Shown: piece after piece, positions 62,451 through 64,000 of the stretch
Position numbering within the stretch: position 1 is the stretch's first letter
Layout: every line of letters begins with the position of its first letter
Assembly (NCBI RefSeq): GCF_000293785.1
Contig: NZ_AKZI01000001.1
Coordinates: forward strand, 1 to 64,000
DNA length: 64,000 nucleotides
Reading direction: 5' to 3'
Source of the DNA: Rhodovulum sp. PH10
GTDB lineage: Bacteria; Pseudomonadota; Alphaproteobacteria; Rhizobiales; Xanthobacteraceae
Made by a program: the position numbers and the translations under genes
The notes under the pieces: generated by a model
Told to the model about the DNA's origin: nothing
What the model saw: the letters and a program-made list of their open reading frames with translations, nothing else
Database searches by the model: none

Positions 62451-63785
62451 ATGAATCCGCTCGCCTCCATCCGCCAGCCGACGACGCGGATGCTCGACCC
62501 GGCGGCCGAGACCATGCCGCGCCGCGACCTCGCCGCGCTCCAGCTCGCCCGCCTGAAGACGAGCCTCGAGCGGGCCTATGGCGTCCCGCACATGCGCAAG
62601 CGGTTCGACGAGCTGGGCGTGACGCCGGCTCATCTGAAGACGCTCGCCGACATCCGCCACTTCCCCTTCACCGGCAAGGCGGATCTGCGCGACAACTACC
62701 CCTTCGGGCTGTTTGCCGTGCCGCGTGAAAAGGTGGTGCGGCTGCATGCCTCGTCCGGCACCACCGGCAAGCCGATCGTGGTCGGCTACACCGCCGCCGA
62801 CATCGCCTTGTGGGCGAGCCTGATGGCGCGCTCGCTGACCAGCGCCGGGGTGACACCGGAGGACATCGTCCACGTCGCCTATGGCTACGGCCTGTTCACC
62901 GGCGGGCTCGGCGCGCATTACGGTGCCGAGGCGCTCGGCTGCACGGTGGTCCCGGTGTCGGGCGGCATGACCGAGCGGCAGGTGACGCTGATGCGCGACT
63001 TCGGCGCCAACGTCTTGTGCTGCACGCCCTCCTACGCGCTCAACATCGCCGAGGTGGCGGCGACCAGCGGCATCCGCATCGAGGATTTGAAGCTGCGGGT
63101 CGGCGTGTTCGGCGCCGAGCCGTGGAGCGAGGCGATGCGCCACGCGCTGGAGACGCATCTCGGGCTGCGCGCGGTCGACATCTACGGCCTGTCGGAAATC
63201 CTCGGCCCCGGCGTCGCCTGCGAATGCACCGAGCAGGCCGGCCTGCACGGCTGGGAGGACAACTTCCTGTTCGAGATCGTCGATCCGAAGACGATGGAGC
63301 CGCTGCCGCTCGGCGACACCGGCGAGCTGGTGATCACGACGCTGACGAAAGAAGCGTTGCCGATGGTGCGGTATCGCACCCGCGACATCACCCGCCTGGT
63401 CGAGGAGCCGTGCGCCTGCGGCCGCACCCACATCCGCATCATGCGCGTCACCGGCCGTGACGACGACATGATGATCATCCGCGGCGTCAACGTGTATCCG
63501 TCGCAGGTCGAGTCGGTGCTGGTCGGGCTGCCCGGCATCGCGCCGCATTATCAGCTCGTGCTGACCCGCTCGCACGCGCTCGATCAGGTCACCGTCGAGG
63601 TGGAGATCACCGCCGACGCGCCGCGCGACGACGCGTCCCGTGAGAAGATCGGCCGCGAGGTGCAGCACCGTATCAAGTCGACCGTCGGCATCAGCTGCGG
63701 CGTCGTCACCAAGCTGCCCGGCGAGGTGCCGCGCTCGCAGGGCAAGGCGGTGCGGGTGAAAGACCTTCGTCACGTTCCGTCGTGA
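62451..63785 (+). CDS. paaK: Phenylacetate-CoA ligase family protein
   Basis: The 444-residue AMP-forming enzyme activates phenylacetate or a related aromatic acid to the CoA thioester. It has the P-loop ASSGTTGKPIVVGYT near residues 100-114, AYGYGLFTGGLG, YGLSEILGPG near 244-253, and the VTGRDDDMMIIRGVNVYPSQ hinge near 332-351. The family includes benzoate/aryl-CoA ligases, and no other paa genes are in the window, so the substrate is not fixed. Start ATG 62451. Confidence 0.88.
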   Translation: MNPLASIRQPTTRMLDPAAETMPRRDLAALQLARLKTSLERAYGVPHMRKRFDELGVTPAHLKTLADIRHFPFTGKADLRDNYPFGLFAVPREKVVRLHASSGTTGKPIVVGYTAADIALWASLMARSLTSAGVTPEDIVHVAYGYGLFTGGLGAHYGAEALGCTVVPVSGGMTERQVTLMRDFGANVLCCTPSYALNIAEVAATSGIRIEDLKLRVGVFGAEPWSEAMRHALETHLGLRAVDIYGLSEILGPGVACECTEQAGLHGWEDNFLFEIVDPKTMEPLPLGDTGELVITTLTKEALPMVRYRTRDITRLVEEPCACGRTHIRIMRVTGRDDDMMIIRGVNVYPSQVESVLVGLPGIAPHYQLVLTRSHALDQVTVEVEITADAPRDDASREKIGREVQHRIKSTVGISCGVVTKLPGEVPRSQGKAVRVKDLRHVPS

Positions 63786-63912
63786 GCGCGTCTCACGCCA
63801 CGTGATCAGCTCGCCGAGAACCACTCCCCGCGAGCGGGCGATTGGATGAACGCAAGGGCAAGATGCCGAAGCGTTTCAGTGAGAGCGACGGAAATCGCCG
63901 AGATCTTCGTCG

Positions 63913-64000
63913 TCATCGCCGGGCCGGCCGCAGGCCGCGACCCGGCGATCCATCGAACCGAATACAAGAGAGTTTTTTGATTTCGATGGATGCGCGGGTC
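63913..64000 (+). repeat. Two-hairpin intergenic repeat, copy C, cut by the window end
   Basis: TCATCGCCGGGCC...GACCCGGCGATCCATCGAACCGAA and then GGATGCGCGGGTC, after which the window stops before the second half of the right hairpin. It is nearly identical to the reverse complement of 36171-36270 over the left hairpin. Confidence 0.8.

Overview
This window is GC-rich (roughly 70%) and reads like a chromosome segment of an alphaproteobacterium, most likely in the Hyphomicrobiales (Rhizobiales). The gene families, the NikR, ChpT-free two-component and Ehr-type gene content, and intergenic palindromes of the kind common in Nitrobacteraceae/Xanthobacteraceae-like genomes all point that way. The genus is inference. 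No rRNA, phage, insertion sequence or CRISPR array is visible. There is one tRNA, tRNA-Gly(GCC). About 60 protein genes can be supported.

Layout. 0-8 kb holds housekeeping genes: a DUF985 cupin, a PAP2 phosphatase, apt, a TrmO-like protein, mtnP, proC and ggt. 8-12.5 kb holds tRNA-Gly, a ProXp-type deacylase, a thioredoxin/TPR - LON-domain - Trm112-like operon, a GST and a nikR with a His-rich tail. 12.6-20.4 kb holds an orphan Tat-type UgpB-like binding protein, a histidine kinase overlapping a receiver-DUF3369-kinase protein, a proline-rich membrane protein and a superoxide dismutase. 20.5-31 kb holds a GT39-like membrane protein, a haloacid dehalogenase, lrgB/cidA, a higBA toxin-antitoxin pair, an M20 peptidase, a HerA-like ATPase, a DUF4332 protein and folP-folB-folK.

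31-49.4 kb is the metabolic core. It holds the two subunits of adenosylcobalamin methylmalonyl-CoA mutase, the mutase chaperone meaB, and an operon for a membrane-bound, Na+-translocating methylmalonyl-CoA decarboxylase-type complex: carboxyltransferase, two paralogous biotin carriers, an OadG-like small subunit and an OadB-like pump. Taken together these could convert succinyl-CoA to methylmalonyl-CoA and then decarboxylate it to propionyl-CoA with export of Na+. Na+ coupling and direction are inferred. An ECF sigma/anti-sigma pair is divergent from the decarboxylase operon.

49.4-56.9 kb is a convergent six-gene operon resembling hydrogenase-4/complex I (hyfI, hyfG, hyfF, hyfE, hyfC and hyfB homologues). 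Its large subunit has Ser in place of both Cys of the proximal NiFe-binding CxxC motif and lacks the distal one, so it is unlikely to be a hydrogenase. It fits the poorly understood 'Ehr' (energy-converting hydrogenase-related) class. Two candidate ion-coupled complexes therefore sit tail to tail, which is the most interesting part of the window. 57-64 kb holds an L,D-transpeptidase, a methyltransferase, a DUF2189 protein, an M20-type amidohydrolase and a phenylacetate-CoA ligase.

At a smaller scale the window has three copies of a ~100-bp two-hairpin intergenic repeat, several CTCTCCCC/GGGGAGAG hairpins, at least five separate three-unit or longer 15-bp tandem repeats inside or beside genes, and two small ORFs that are stop/start-coupled to the mutase and decarboxylase genes.
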